Origin: Virgibacillus profundi | GTDB lineage: Bacteria > Bacillota > Bacilli > Bacillales > Amphibacillaceae | Length of the DNA: 64,000 nt | Assembly: GCF_002287375.1 (NCBI RefSeq) | Contig: NZ_NPOA01000010.1 | Coordinates: 113,631-177,630, forward strand | Direction: 5' to 3' | In this document: positions 1-8,903 of the stretch, piece after piece | Position numbering within the stretch: the first letter of the stretch is position 1 | How the letters are laid out: the number at the start of each line of letters is the position of its first letter | Position numbers and translations under genes: made by a program | Notes under the pieces: model-generated | What the model saw: only the letters and a program-made list of their open reading frames with translations | Told to the model about the DNA's origin: nothing | The model's database searches: none

Positions 1-1183
1 TATATTCTTTTTGTTTCACTTCTTTAGAACGCTCATTTTCGTCTTTTAAAAGCTCATCAAATACTTCTTTAAAAATATGCTCCGTTTCTTCGGTTGGCTC
101 GTCTCCTTTTACTTCCTTGTAAAAGGCTCTGAACAGATCCAGGTCACTCATTTTACTGCGATCCGCAAGATTTTCTCCGTCAACGGACATTGGCGAAAAT
201 GAATGATTTCTACGTTCCACATGCATGGCGTTCGGATACACAGACCTAACCTTTTCCATTGGTGAAAGCACAGGTGCCACGTCCATTAATCGAACAAAAA
301 CATAATCTTCATTAATAGGATGTGTTAACAGCTCTTCAATTGTAGCTTCAACTGTACGAATATCTCTTCTTGGATCAAGTGGTCGCTTATTGACAGAGAC
401 GCTCCCCTCTCCATCCATCTCAACGACGTGGAAGCCCTTTTTATGATTTTCTTCAGAAATAGAATACTTTAAAATGGAACCGGAATAACGGATCGTTTCA
501 TTTAAAACATAATGGGCCTGGTGCAAATGTCCAAGCGCTGTATATTGGAAAGGTGAAAAATGATGGGCATCGACATATTCTGCGCCGCCAATGGAAAGTG
601 GTCGCTCAGAATCACTCGTATTCTCCTTTTCCTCCCCAAACGGTGTAACAAAAGCATGTCCTACAAATACATGTCTGGCATCCTGATCTGAATTAGAAGT
701 GATTCGTTCTACAATCTTTTTTGCAGCATCATTATGTGTGCGAATCTCTTCATCTTCTAAAACAGTACGAACAACACTCGGGTCACAATATGGAATAAGG
801 TGGAAATGCACTTCCCCATGTTCATCCTGTAAAGTAACCGGCTTTAGATCCTTTGTGAGGTTTCCAACAATATGAAAGCCATTCTGTTTCATAATACTGC
901 TCCCAAAGTTTAATCTTCCCGGACTATCATGGTTACCTGCCACGGCAAGAACCGGTGTTTTTAATTTCATGACAATTGTCTCAAGTATTTCATCTAAAAG
1001 ATGGACAGCTTCCGTTGGTGGAACAGCACGGTCATATAAATCTCCTGCAATAATCACTGCATCGGGCTTCTCCCCTTCTATTGCCTGTAAAAATTGCTTA
1101 AGAATATAACGTTGGTCATTTGTCATATACACACCTTGTACTAATTTACCTAAATGCCAATCTGCTGTATGGAAAAATTTCAT
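1..1183 (-). CDS. sbcD: Exonuclease SbcD, nuclease subunit (3' end beyond the left edge)
   Basis: Calcineurin-like metallophosphoesterase subunit of the SbcCD (Mre11-Rad50-like) nuclease, which opens hairpins and processes DNA ends. About 394 residues are visible and no stop is reached, so the C-terminus lies off the left edge. The N-terminus reads MKFFHTADWHLGKL with the first metal-binding Asp and His. The other phosphoesterase blocks follow in order: AGDLYDRAVPP, AGNHDSPGR and a late GHLHQAHY. ATG is at 1183 with an AAAGGAGA ribosome site. The partner sbcC would be expected just outside the window. The identification is firm; only completeness is unknown. Confidence 0.95.
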   Translation of the reverse strand, partial: MKFFHTADWHLGKLVQGVYMTNDQRYILKQFLQAIEGEKPDAVIIAGDLYDRAVPPTEAVHLLDEILETIVMKLKTPVLAVAGNHDSPGRLNFGSSIMKQNGFHIVGNLTKDLKPVTLQDEHGEVHFHLIPYCDPSVVRTVLEDEEIRTHNDAAKKIVERITSNSDQDARHVFVGHAFVTPFGEEKENTSDSERPLSIGGAEYVDAHHFSPFQYTALGHLHQAHYVLNETIRYSGSILKYSISEENHKKGFHVVEMDGEGSVSVNKRPLDPRRDIRTVEATIEELLTHPINEDYVFVRLMDVAPVLSPMEKVRSVYPNAMHVERRNHSFSPMSVDGENLADRSKMSDLDLFRAFYKEVKGDEPTEETEHIFKEVFDELLKDENERSKEVKQKEY

Positions 1184-1560
1184 GATTTTTCTCCTTTCAT
1201 ATTTTAATAGAATTTTGTTATATATTTTTCAGTAGAAGTATTGCTAGTATCATGTGGAATAACGAGGAACTTATCTAGTAGGAAAGGTAGAAATACACTT
1301 AGAGGTGCAATAGTAATCAGCTTAAACCATGCTTCACATTATCTAATTTTTAATTGTCTTAATGCCATTATAATAGTCTCTTCAGTTTATGCAAATGCAG
1401 AAATTTCCTTTTTAACGGGGTATAATATAGTGAAAATATAATTATCTAATTTTTCCATTGTATCATTTTCATGATTCACCCATAAACCCAGCTCAGAAAA
1501 TCTTTTTTCCCAATGTAAGTATAAATTTTTTTCGTGATTATTTACTAAAATAAATTCGGA
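1184..1560. other. Intergenic, no supported gene
   Basis: AT-rich stretch between sbcD and the tandem-repeat locus. A 66-codon open frame on the + strand (1241-1441) has no ribosome site and no recognisable protein character, and is not accepted as a gene. The sbcD promoter probably lies at the left of this stretch; I could not fix a convincing -35/-10 pair. Confidence 0.5.
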
Positions 1561-1905
1561 TTACGCACTGTCTGCACCCATCAAAAGGAATTATTGTTTT
1601 TTTGTCATAAAAGATGTAAAGTGCAGCATTCGGAGATAAAGAGGCGCTATATGTACCCGGTTGCATCTAGTTCAGCTTCGTTCGGGCATATAAGAGGATT
1701 ATATATGACCGGTTGCAACTGGTTCGGCTTCATCCGGGGATATAGAAGCATTATATGTGACCGGTTGTACCTAGTTTGGCTTCGACTGGGCATATATCAT
1801 AGCTTTCCATTAGTTTGCACCCACTTTTTTCCAGACTTAAGATCCATACTGTGCATTTCTGAATTTGTATCTTACGTCGCACTTTCTATCAACTACGAAG
1901 ATTAA
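1561..1905. repeat. Repeat locus with three 52-bp tandem units and edges like the long palindromic elements
   Basis: About 1631-1800 holds three imperfect direct repeats of exactly 52 bp: the CGGTTG core recurs at 1658, 1710 and 1762. The edges resemble those of the ~0.5 kb palindromic elements elsewhere in the window. Left: CACCCATCAAAAG followed by GTCATAAAAGATGTAAA, compare CACCCCACCAAAAAG and GCCATAAAAGATATAAA at 37.3 kb. Right: CTATCAACTACGAAGATTAAC, compare CCATCAACTACGGGGCAGATAAC at 20.7 kb. The interior is unrelated to those elements. A + strand open frame spans the array because 52-bp units happen to lack stops; it has no ribosome site. Confidence 0.7.
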
Positions 1906-1945
1906 CAAAAAACAAGAGGTGCATTCTATATGTGAATTGCACCTC
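1905..1945 (-). terminator. Rho-independent terminator of mvaS
   Basis: GAGGTGCA (1916-1923) pairs perfectly with TGCACCTC (1938-1945). On the minus strand the stem is followed by a T-rich tract. It lies about 35 nt past the mvaS stop and abuts the repeat locus. Confidence 0.8.
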
Positions 1946-1978
1946 CGTTGATAATCCTGCACAAATGCAGCAACGTTA

Positions 1979-3151
1979 TTATCTCAATTTATTAACATAT
2001 TGACGCATATTGTCCTTTATTCCTGCTAAACAAATATTCGCAGGATCCTTTTCGATATCCAATTCAAGGCTCGATCCATCAATTGGTAAAGTTTTTTCAA
2101 ATATCTCTTCATATTCCGGAACCGTTACTTCAGTTCTTGATGAAAATAACTTCGTATGCTGCTCCACATGTAAATACTCTCGATAATGCGGCTGCAGAAT
2201 TCCCGTAAAGAACTCCCCTACTGCTCCTGAACCATAGCTGTACAAGCCAATTCTTGAACCTGCCTCTAAATCTTCTTTTTGTTCAAGAAGTGAAAGTAAA
2301 CTCAAATACAAGGAACCCGTATAAATATTTCCAACATTCCTGTTATAATCTGCACTAATTTTATAGTTTGCCGATAAACGTTCTTTATCTTCTTCTGTTC
2401 CTTCATCCAAAATCGTTTTTAATGCCTTCATTCCCATTTTTGTATATGGTAAGTGATAACAGATTGCTTCAAAGTCTTTTAGTCCGTGATCTGTTTTTTC
2501 TTTGTACGCCTCCCAGACTTTTGAAAAGAATAAAATGTATTGCTCATTGGAAAACTTCCCATCAACAAATGCCTTATCCGAATATATTGGTCGCCAAAAA
2601 TCCATAATATCAGCGGTTAAGTAAGCACTTTGATCTTCCAATGCCATGATTTTAGGATCTGCACTAATAACTAATGCAACCGCGCCAGCTCCTTGTGTCG
2701 CTTCCCCGGATGTATTTAATCCATATCTTGCAATATCTGAACCGAGTACCAATACCCTGCTTTTTGGATTTAATGCGATATGTCCTTTTGCCATTTGTAT
2801 CGCAGCAGTTGCTCCATAACAGGCCTGCTTCACTTCGATGGTACGAGCATGTGAATCAAGACCCAGCAAATGATGGACATAAACCCCTGCCGATTTGGAA
2901 TGATCTATGCCTGATTCTGTTCCGAAAATAACAAAGTCAATCTTTTCCTTATCCTCTTCGTCTAAAATTTCCAATGCAGCATTTGCAGCTAATGTCACAG
3001 GATCCTGCGTAATCGGAGGTACAGCCATCTTTTCCTGCCCAATCCCAATCGTAAATTTCTCAGGTTCTACATTTCTTGCTACTGCTAAATTGTTCATATC
3101 AACGTATAAATGTGGTGTATGAAATCCTATTTTGTCTATGCCTATTTTCAC
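1979..3151 (-). CDS. mvaS: Hydroxymethylglutaryl-CoA synthase
   Basis: Condenses acetyl-CoA with acetoacetyl-CoA to HMG-CoA in the mevalonate route. At 390 residues it matches Gram-positive MvaS. The catalytic landmarks of the family are all visible: Glu in GTESGIDHSKS, the nucleophilic Cys in KQACYGATAA and His in YHLPYTKMG. The start is a GTG preceded by AAGGAGCAGAACA. The gene is alone here, with no other mevalonate genes adjacent. A mevalonate gene is notable in a Bacillaceae genome, since many members rely on the MEP pathway; whether the rest of the pathway exists cannot be judged from this window. Confidence 0.95.
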   Translation of the reverse strand: MKIGIDKIGFHTPHLYVDMNNLAVARNVEPEKFTIGIGQEKMAVPPITQDPVTLAANAALEILDEEDKEKIDFVIFGTESGIDHSKSAGVYVHHLLGLDSHARTIEVKQACYGATAAIQMAKGHIALNPKSRVLVLGSDIARYGLNTSGEATQGAGAVALVISADPKIMALEDQSAYLTADIMDFWRPIYSDKAFVDGKFSNEQYILFFSKVWEAYKEKTDHGLKDFEAICYHLPYTKMGMKALKTILDEGTEEDKERLSANYKISADYNRNVGNIYTGSLYLSLLSLLEQKEDLEAGSRIGLYSYGSGAVGEFFTGILQPHYREYLHVEQHTKLFSSRTEVTVPEYEEIFEKTLPIDGSSLELDIEKDPANICLAGIKDNMRQYVNKLR

Positions 3152-3190
3152 TGTTCTGCTCCTTCTTATCTATCTGATTTTCTTTTTTTA

Positions 3191-3284
3191 TACTGATTGT
3201 AAAGTATAACCTTTTTAGGAAATCAGTATAAGTGCAGGCTTTGTGCTTTCGCCATTAAAGCTTGGCGACAAGCCAAGTTTTCTA
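3191..3284 (+). repeat. Short interspersed hairpin repeat, copy S1
   Basis: About 94 bp, containing AAAGTATAAC, AATCAGTATAAG, TTTCGCCATTAA and a terminal hairpin CTTGGCGACAAGCCAAG followed by TTTTCTAA. It is nearly identical to the copy at 4374-4466. It sits in the divergent region between mvaS and the yojN-like gene. Confidence 0.75.
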
Positions 3285-3497
3285 ATGATAAGTGATATTA
3301 TTCACAAATGATGGGGTATATTTTTACCACAACACTATAAATGGTAATATAATTTACTGGTAAAAACAACAATAACAATTAATAGGACATCTTATATTCC
3401 AGTATAATTAACAACAACAGCACACATCATTGCTAATCCTTAAATCTTTGTTATTCCACTGAATTAGGTTTACAATATTGCTGAAAGGAGCTCACAG

Positions 3498-4391
3498 ATG
3501 AACACACATTACAACCTGCCAGAAGAAATAAATGAAATTCTAAATTCAAATCAGAAAAAAAGCAATGATGCATATCAAGATCTAATCCGACATGGTGGCT
3601 ATGTACCACCTTCCATAGATTTATTAATTGATGCAATCACAGCATTAAGCCTGGGTAAAAATATTCTATTAAAAGGCCCAACAGGTGCTGGAAAGACAAA
3701 ATTTGCTGAAACACTGTCAAATCTATTTAATCAACCTATGTTCAGTGTCAACTGTTCAGTTGATCTGGATGCCGAAAGCTTGCTGGGCTTCAAAACATTA
3801 GCTTATGAAGACGAAAAACAAGTAATTGAATTCATTCCAGGTCCTGTGACAAATGCAATGACCAATGGAACCTTTTTATATATAGATGAAGTTAATATGG
3901 CCAAGCCTGAGACTTTACCACTCATTAATGGAGTTCTTGACTACCGCAGGACAGTCACCAACCCATTTACAAACGAAATTATTACTGCAAAAGATGACTT
4001 TAACGTCATTGCGGCGATCAATGAGGGATATATTGGCACTGTCCCATTAAACGAAGCACTAAAAAATCGCTTTATTGTCATTGAAGTACCGTATATTGAG
4101 GGAGAACAATTAAAGCAATTGATCCAATCAAATACAAAACTATCGAACGAAACGATGATCGATTTGTTTGTCAAATTATCTTCTGATCTTATTAATGCTG
4201 TCTCTCAAGGTAAGCTGTCCGAAGATGCAGCATCCATTCGTGCATTGCTTGACGCCTGTGATATGAGTGTAATTATTCCTCCAAAACGTGCTGTTCTCCG
4301 TTCAATTGTGGATAAATTGGATGAAGAAAGAGAAAAAGAATTTGTGAGAAATCTAGCAGAAACTCTATTTTACACTGATAGGAAAGTATAA
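3498..4391 (+). CDS. yojN: MoxR/CbbQ-type AAA+ ATPase (YojN-like)
   Basis: A 297-residue AAA+ ATPase of the MoxR/NorQ/CbbQ group, which act with VWA-domain partners as remodelling chaperones or cofactor-insertion motors. Walker A is GPTGAGKTKF (about residues 57-66) and Walker B is LYIDEVNMAKPE. A sensor-type asparagine lies in VIAAINEG, and the arginine-containing NRFIVIEVPYIE follows. ATG 3498 has an AAAGGAGCT site. The stop falls inside short repeat S2, so the last codons (TDRKV) are encoded by repeat sequence and the native C-terminus may differ. It is followed by its VWA partner, as in B. subtilis yojN/yojO. The client protein is unknown. Confidence 0.85.
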   Translation: MNTHYNLPEEINEILNSNQKKSNDAYQDLIRHGGYVPPSIDLLIDAITALSLGKNILLKGPTGAGKTKFAETLSNLFNQPMFSVNCSVDLDAESLLGFKTLAYEDEKQVIEFIPGPVTNAMTNGTFLYIDEVNMAKPETLPLINGVLDYRRTVTNPFTNEIITAKDDFNVIAAINEGYIGTVPLNEALKNRFIVIEVPYIEGEQLKQLIQSNTKLSNETMIDLFVKLSSDLINAVSQGKLSEDAASIRALLDACDMSVIIPPKRAVLRSIVDKLDEEREKEFVRNLAETLFYTDRKV

Positions 4392-4466
4392 CTTTTTTCA
4401 GGAAATCAGTATAAGGGCAACTAAGGCTTTCGCCATTAAGGCTTGGCGATAAGCCAAGTTTTCTAA
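4374..4466 (+). repeat. Short interspersed hairpin repeat, copy S2 (between yojN and yojO)
   Basis: Nearly the same 93 bp as S1: AAAGTATAAC, GGAAATCAGTATAAG, TTTCGCCATTAAGGCTTGGCG and a CTTGGC...GCCAAG hairpin with TTTTCTAAGG. It begins inside the final codons of the ATPase gene and ends just before the ribosome site of the VWA gene, so it would be transcribed between the two cistrons. Confidence 0.75.
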
Positions 4467-4483
4467 GGAAGGAGGATGCTTAG

Positions 4484-6403
4484 ATGAAGTATAACCGCTG
4501 GGATGATTCCAAGGTAGATACAAACCTTTTTCTGCAGCTGCAGGATCTAGCCACGGTATTATCGGATAATCCTGATTTAAAATTCGAATATAACTATGGA
4601 TCATTTATTGATATTATTAACGGAAAAATTGCCGGCAGTCGTTTCTGGGATATTAATAATCATGAGATCAAGGAATCTGGTTATAAAACAGATGTTTTCC
4701 TGCGAACAATAGGAACACTAAATCATTCAAATGTCCCGGCAATGAAGGCTTATTTAGAAAACATGAAGGATTCAAGTCTGCCAAAATTTGCTTCTCAGCT
4801 CATTACTTTATTGGAGGATTTACGACTTGAAGAAACCGTGAAGAAAGCTAGACCAGGCACTAATAAGGACTTTGCTGTTAGGGAAAAATTTTTCAAGCAT
4901 TATTTTGAAACACAATTAAATACAAATGTAACCAAGAGCTACCCACTTGATGAATTATTTTGTCTCATCTATTTAAACGTTCAGGCAGATCAGCCGGATC
5001 CTGATTTTCCTCAGGCAAACGTGAGGCAACTTGGTCAAATGGAAAAACTAAAACCGATCCTATATGCCATTTTTGAAGCAAAAAACACAAAGGATATTGT
5101 TCGTTTATCCAAGGAAATCGTATTTCAATTAGAGCCATATTATAAGGACAGCCTAAATGAATATTTCACTTTTCCAATTTCCCATATTGAAGATTTTACG
5201 ATGAATACATTATTTGACGAATTAACCCGCACTGATGATGTGGCGAATGATGACAAAGAGGAAGTGGATGAGGAAAATAATGAGTATATCGATCAACGCT
5301 TTTCCACCTGGCATCGGGAAAACCAAAATAGTGACAGAAAGCAGACCTTTCTCCAATTTGAATTGGATGTAGGAACTAAAACTAATATCCAGGGCGGTGG
5401 CGCAAGAGAAACGGAAGATGCTGACCAGGCAATGGGGACAATTCAGGGTGCTTCTGGACAAAGTAAAAGAAATGATTATTCTGAGCTGGAATCACTGGAA
5501 AAACAGGAAGCTAATCGTGGAAGCAATCAAAATGAAAGTGTGTATGGCAAGGAAAATAGAGATGCTGTCGCAATTGTTAAAGAAGCTAACCCACCTTCAA
5601 TCCAGGATATGGAACTTTATCAGGAGTATGTCAGGGATATCGAAAATTTTAAAAGAAAGCTTGCAGCTACGATTGAAAAAACACTGGAGCATAAAAAGAA
5701 TGCTCCCCGAAAAGATTTAATCATTGGACGTCTTTCAAAAAAATTACTCCCAATTGTAATCGACGATAATCCAAGGGTGTTTTACAAGAAAAACCAGGAA
5801 TCCAATGAAATAGATGCTGCTTTCACCCTGCTGGTAGACTGTTCTGCCTCCATGCATAATAAAATGGAAGAAACAAAACGAGGCATTGTTCTATTTCATG
5901 AAGTATTAAACCAATTAAGAATCCCTCATTCCATAATCGGATTTTGGGAGGATGCAAATGACGTAAAGGAAAATTATCAACCGAACTATTTTCACATCAT
6001 TCATTCGTTTACCAACTCTTTTCATCAAAATACCGGCGCCGGAATTATGCAGCTTGAACCCCAAGAAGATAATCGGGATGGATTCAGCATTCGTGTCATC
6101 ACAAAAGAGCTTGCAGCCAAAAGAGAAAAAAATAAATTTCTCCTCGTATTCTCTGATGGTGAGCCAGCAGCTGATAATTACGATCAAAACGGAATTGTTG
6201 ACACAAACTTAGCTGTTTCAGATGCACGCAAACAAGGCATTGATGTTATCGGGATGTTTCTGGCAGATGGAGAAATTGATGAAAGAGATGACCTAATAAT
6301 GAAAAATATATATGGCAAGGAACGGTTGATGATTCCAAGTGTAGCGGAGTTGCCGGAACATTTTGCGCCACTGTTGAAGCGGTTGTTGTTGCGTTCGATT
6401 TAA
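4484..6403 (+). CDS. yojO: VWA-domain protein, NorD/CbbO-type (YojO-like)
   Basis: A 639-residue partner of the preceding AAA+ ATPase. The N-terminal ~270 residues are helical, then comes a charged, low-complexity linker (about 270-380) rich in Asn, Gln and Glu. The C-terminus is a von Willebrand A domain (about 440-635) with a clear MIDAS DxSxS in LLVDCSASMHNKM and a second acidic site in FSDGEPAADNYDQ. ATG 4484 follows a strong AAGGAAGGAGG. CbbQ/CbbO-type pairs remodel or activate metalloenzymes. The target here is unknown; no Rubisco or nitric oxide reductase gene is nearby. Confidence 0.85.
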   Translation: MKYNRWDDSKVDTNLFLQLQDLATVLSDNPDLKFEYNYGSFIDIINGKIAGSRFWDINNHEIKESGYKTDVFLRTIGTLNHSNVPAMKAYLENMKDSSLPKFASQLITLLEDLRLEETVKKARPGTNKDFAVREKFFKHYFETQLNTNVTKSYPLDELFCLIYLNVQADQPDPDFPQANVRQLGQMEKLKPILYAIFEAKNTKDIVRLSKEIVFQLEPYYKDSLNEYFTFPISHIEDFTMNTLFDELTRTDDVANDDKEEVDEENNEYIDQRFSTWHRENQNSDRKQTFLQFELDVGTKTNIQGGGARETEDADQAMGTIQGASGQSKRNDYSELESLEKQEANRGSNQNESVYGKENRDAVAIVKEANPPSIQDMELYQEYVRDIENFKRKLAATIEKTLEHKKNAPRKDLIIGRLSKKLLPIVIDDNPRVFYKKNQESNEIDAAFTLLVDCSASMHNKMEETKRGIVLFHEVLNQLRIPHSIIGFWEDANDVKENYQPNYFHIIHSFTNSFHQNTGAGIMQLEPQEDNRDGFSIRVITKELAAKREKNKFLLVFSDGEPAADNYDQNGIVDTNLAVSDARKQGIDVIGMFLADGEIDERDDLIMKNIYGKERLMIPSVAELPEHFAPLLKRLLLRSI

Positions 6404-6405
6404 TG

Positions 6406-6445
6406 AATAAGAACACCACCCAATTTTGTAGGTGGTGTTCTTATT
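6406..6445. terminator. Bidirectional terminator between yojO and dapA
   Basis: A 15-bp perfect inverted repeat, AATAAGAACACCACC (6406-6420) with its complement at 6431-6445 and a 10-nt loop. It lies between convergent yojO and dapA and has A/T flanks on both sides. Confidence 0.9.
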
Positions 6446-6476
6446 ATCTTACGTTGAATACCCGAGTTTCCTGTAA

Positions 6477-7370
6477 TTAATACCCAACAGCTTCTTTTAG
6501 TTCATATCCTGAAATTACTTTGTATAACGAAGTCCGCTCCGATTCATTTAATGGTATGAGTGGCAAACGTACACTTCCAACCGGTATACCAATCCGATTC
6601 AATGCTTCTTTTACAGGTGTTGGATTGGGAGCTGCAAATAGTGCTTTCATAATTGGTAGCAGACTACGGTGAATTGCTGCCGCATCGATGACTTCCCCTT
6701 TTTGAAAATGTTGAACCATCTCCTGCATTTCATTGCCAATTATATGAGAAGAAACAGATACGATACCTGTTCCGCCAATAGATAGCATCGGTAATGTCAA
6801 ACTATCATCCCCACTATACACACTGAAGTTATCGGGTGTTTTGCTGATGATTTCAGCTGCTGCATCTAAATCCCCACTTGCTTCTTTAACTGATACAATG
6901 TTTTTTATTTTGGAAAGACGGATAATCGTCTCAGGCTCCATGTTTACTACACTTCGACCAGGAATATTATAAAGCATCACAGGCAATGATGTATTTTCTG
7001 AAATCACCCGAAAATGCTGATACATTCCTTCCTGGGATGGTTTGTTGTAATAAGGTGTAACAAGCATAATTGCATCAACACCTGCAGCTTCTGCCTCTTT
7101 AGTCAATTCGATGGAAGCTTTTGTATTATTCGATCCTGTTCCAGCGATGACAGATACCCTTCCATCTACTTTTTTTACAACAAATTTAAATAATTTCAGT
7201 TTTTCTTCATGTGTCAAGGTTGGTGATTCACCAGTCGTTCCTGCAACCACCAAGCCCTCTGATCCATTTGCAATCAAATAATTTATTAGACCTTCTGTTG
7301 CTACAAAATCAATTTCACCACTCTGATCAAATGGTGTCACCATTGCCGTCAATACTTTACCAAAATTCAT
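6477..7370 (-). CDS. dapA: 4-hydroxy-tetrahydrodipicolinate synthase
   Basis: First committed step of diaminopimelate/lysine synthesis: condenses pyruvate with aspartate semialdehyde. At 297 residues it is typical. Signature residues visible are the GTTGESPTLT loop, Tyr and Arg of MLYNIPGRSVVN, and the Schiff-base Lys in IVSVKEASGDL. This is the biosynthetic copy, as it sits directly behind a lysine riboswitch and intrinsic terminator. A second DapA-family gene at 27645-28574 belongs to the hpa operon and probably has another substrate. Diaminopimelate supply also feeds peptidoglycan and spore dipicolinate. Confidence 0.95.
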   Translation of the reverse strand: MNFGKVLTAMVTPFDQSGEIDFVATEGLINYLIANGSEGLVVAGTTGESPTLTHEEKLKLFKFVVKKVDGRVSVIAGTGSNNTKASIELTKEAEAAGVDAIMLVTPYYNKPSQEGMYQHFRVISENTSLPVMLYNIPGRSVVNMEPETIIRLSKIKNIVSVKEASGDLDAAAEIISKTPDNFSVYSGDDSLTLPMLSIGGTGIVSVSSHIIGNEMQEMVQHFQKGEVIDAAAIHRSLLPIMKALFAAPNPTPVKEALNRIGIPVGSVRLPLIPLNESERTSLYKVISGYELKEAVGY

Positions 7371-7413
7371 CTTAACATCACACCTTTTCCTATATATTTG
7401 TGGTGTGGAGAGC

Positions 7414-7450
7414 CAAAATAAAAAGCAGCAACGAGAGCCGCTGCTGCTTA
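7414..7450 (-). terminator. Regulated terminator of the dapA leader
   Basis: On the minus strand AGCAGCAGCGGCTCTCGTTG pairs back on itself (7424-7448) and is followed by TTTTTATTTT. It lies between the lysine aptamer and dapA, where the expression platform of an L-box is expected. Lysine binding would favour this stem and stop transcription before dapA. Confidence 0.85.
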
Positions 7451-7477
7451 AAAGAACATATATTATAGTTCTTAGCT

Positions 7478-7660
7478 AGATAGCCCTCCATATAGTTAGT
7501 TTCCTATATGACAATTCCGCATTTATTCAATAACAGAACCAGCTACAGGATGATGAGCATCCTTTCACTTCGGCAAATTCCCCTTTCCTCATGTTTCTTC
7601 AGAGCTCATTCTCCTCCACATAAGTACTAATGGTTTTTGCACCTCTACCCTTACTTTAAA
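7478..7660 (-). promoter_or_regulatory. Lysine riboswitch (L-box) upstream of dapA
   Basis: Reading the minus strand, the conserved blocks of the L-box occur in order: AGAGGTGCAAAAACC at the start, then GGAGGAGAATGAGCTCTG, AAAGGGGAATTTGCCGAAG, a CTGGTTCTGTTATTGAATAA segment, and GGAGGGCTATCT at the end. The spacing matches what I recall of the B. subtilis lysC leader. A terminator follows at 7414-7450. A covariance search would be expected to score it strongly. Confidence 0.9.
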
Positions 7661-7758
7661 AAATTACTTTAAAATAAGAAATTATTAGATTTTTTATTGA
7701 TATGCTTAATGTAACAGAGTAACACTTAAAATTCAAGCCCAAATAGCTCATTTATAGA

Positions 7759-7905
7759 TTACTGTCGCTTTTTTGTTTTTTTATTATTTAATCTTTCGTT
7801 TGCTGTAAGGGGTTCATTCGCTAATTCATGATCAAATTGCTTAGGTAAATTTTTTCTTACAGCCTGTTCATCACTAAACCCACTGTCTTTTTTCTTTTCA
7901 CTCAT
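7759..7905 (-). CDS. sspO: Small acid-soluble spore protein O (SspO-like)
   Basis: A 48-codon gene on the minus strand starting MSEKKKDSGFSDEQ and ending NEPLTANERLNNKKTKKRQ. The length equals B. subtilis SspO, and the Asn-Glu-Pro-Leu-Thr followed by Asn-Asn-Lys-Lys and a basic tail is the typical SspO C-terminus. The N-terminal half is more divergent than usual (no KRKANH motif), so the assignment rests on the C-terminus and length. GGAGGTG stands 7-8 nt before the ATG at 7905. Minor SASPs of this group are made in the forespore. A sigma-G promoter is likely, but I did not identify one. Confidence 0.75.
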   Translation of the reverse strand: MSEKKKDSGFSDEQAVRKNLPKQFDHELANEPLTANERLNNKKTKKRQ

Positions 7906-8004
7906 CAAAACACCTCCAAAAGGTATTTTGTGTAAAAAAACTATTATTATCCATCAAGGAGCAGGTGGAAAAGATCCGCTTTCCATTTATTTTTCAACAA
8001 CTGG

Positions 8005-8661
8005 TTAATCCACTTCAGATGTGCTCAAAATATCAATCCCCCGCAAAGCCTGTGTTGCTAATCGATCTGCTTCTTGATTTGTCTTTCTTGGTATCTGTTT
8101 AAATGTTACATCTAATCCCATTTTATCAATTTTATTTTCAATTCGATCAGCCCATCTTGCCAGATTCTCTTCGTAGCATGGCCAGTCTTCTTTCAACTGG
8201 TTAATTACAACCTGAGAATCTCCTAAGATAATAACTGGCAGGTGATGGACACCCAAATGTTCCAATTCTTTAAGAGTCAGGTGAAGTGATGCATACTCTG
8301 CCTCGTTATTAGATTCGAGCTCTTCCACTAAAGCATTTTTCCGAAGCCGAAGTGACTTTCCATTTTGCTCATAATATATAACACAGCCAAGACCTGATTT
8401 TCTTGTATTAAAATCAAAACCCCCATCAAAATAAACTGTTACATCATGTGGTTCTGTTTGGATTTCCTCGATCAGTTTTTTAAATTCCTTCAGGTTCCAT
8501 GTATTGTCATGAGTATCGATGAATACTAAATTTTTGATGCGCCCAGTTTTCTCTAAATCCTCTGTAATAAGCAGGGCATGTTTCGCTCGCATTTCTTCTG
8601 AACTAAAAACTGCCTCCGTACCCTTCGGCGTTCGATAGGTTATTTCGATTCGGACATTCAA
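8005..8661 (-). CDS. RNase H-like protein (YpeP type)
   Basis: A 218-residue protein with a small N-terminal domain (about 1-70) and a C-terminal RNase H fold. The four acidic catalytic positions are present: Asp in VYFDGGFDF, Glu in NNEAEYASL, Asp in ILGDSQVVI and Asp in NQEADRLATQA. It should therefore be able to bind two metals and cleave RNA-DNA hybrids. It resembles the type I RNase H-like YpeP of B. subtilis. The start is TTG at 8661, with AAAGGAG nine nt upstream. It is not co-transcribed with an obvious partner. Confidence 0.8.
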   Translation of the reverse strand: MNVRIEITYRTPKGTEAVFSSEEMRAKHALLITEDLEKTGRIKNLVFIDTHDNTWNLKEFKKLIEEIQTEPHDVTVYFDGGFDFNTRKSGLGCVIYYEQNGKSLRLRKNALVEELESNNEAEYASLHLTLKELEHLGVHHLPVIILGDSQVVINQLKEDWPCYEENLARWADRIENKIDKMGLDVTFKQIPRKTNQEADRLATQALRGIDILSTSEVD

Positions 8662-8692
8662 TTGAGAATTCTCCTTTCGTTTGAATTTTGCT

Positions 8693-8870
8693 TAGAAAAC
8701 TTGGCATTTGTTAAAAGGAATCTTGAAAGCGTATTTTGCTTACTTAGAAACCCTTATACTCTGGAGTGCAGGCTTCCTGAGCAAATTCCTTAATTCAAGC
8801 GAAAAATACTTATCATCTGCGACCTGAATATGCTCCGAAGTATTACTTATGCAGTGAAAAAATTAAATAC
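8693..8870 (-). repeat. Possible degenerate long copy of the short hairpin repeat (S4)
   Basis: Begins with AGAAAACTTGGCA, the reverse complement of the TGCCAAGTTTTCT edge of copies S1-S3, and ends near TACTTATGCAGTGAAA, as in S3 (CACTTATGCAGTAAGAAA). The middle is longer and unlike the other copies. It fills the gap between the RNase H-like gene and yhgE. The call is tentative. Confidence 0.4.
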
Positions 8871-8903
8871 TCCCTATAAGGAAGTCCGGGCATAGAATTC
8901 ACA

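Noticed and set aside
1241-1905. Two + strand ORFs upstream of mvaS
   Set aside because: No ribosome sites, no protein-like composition; the second is the tandem repeat read through.
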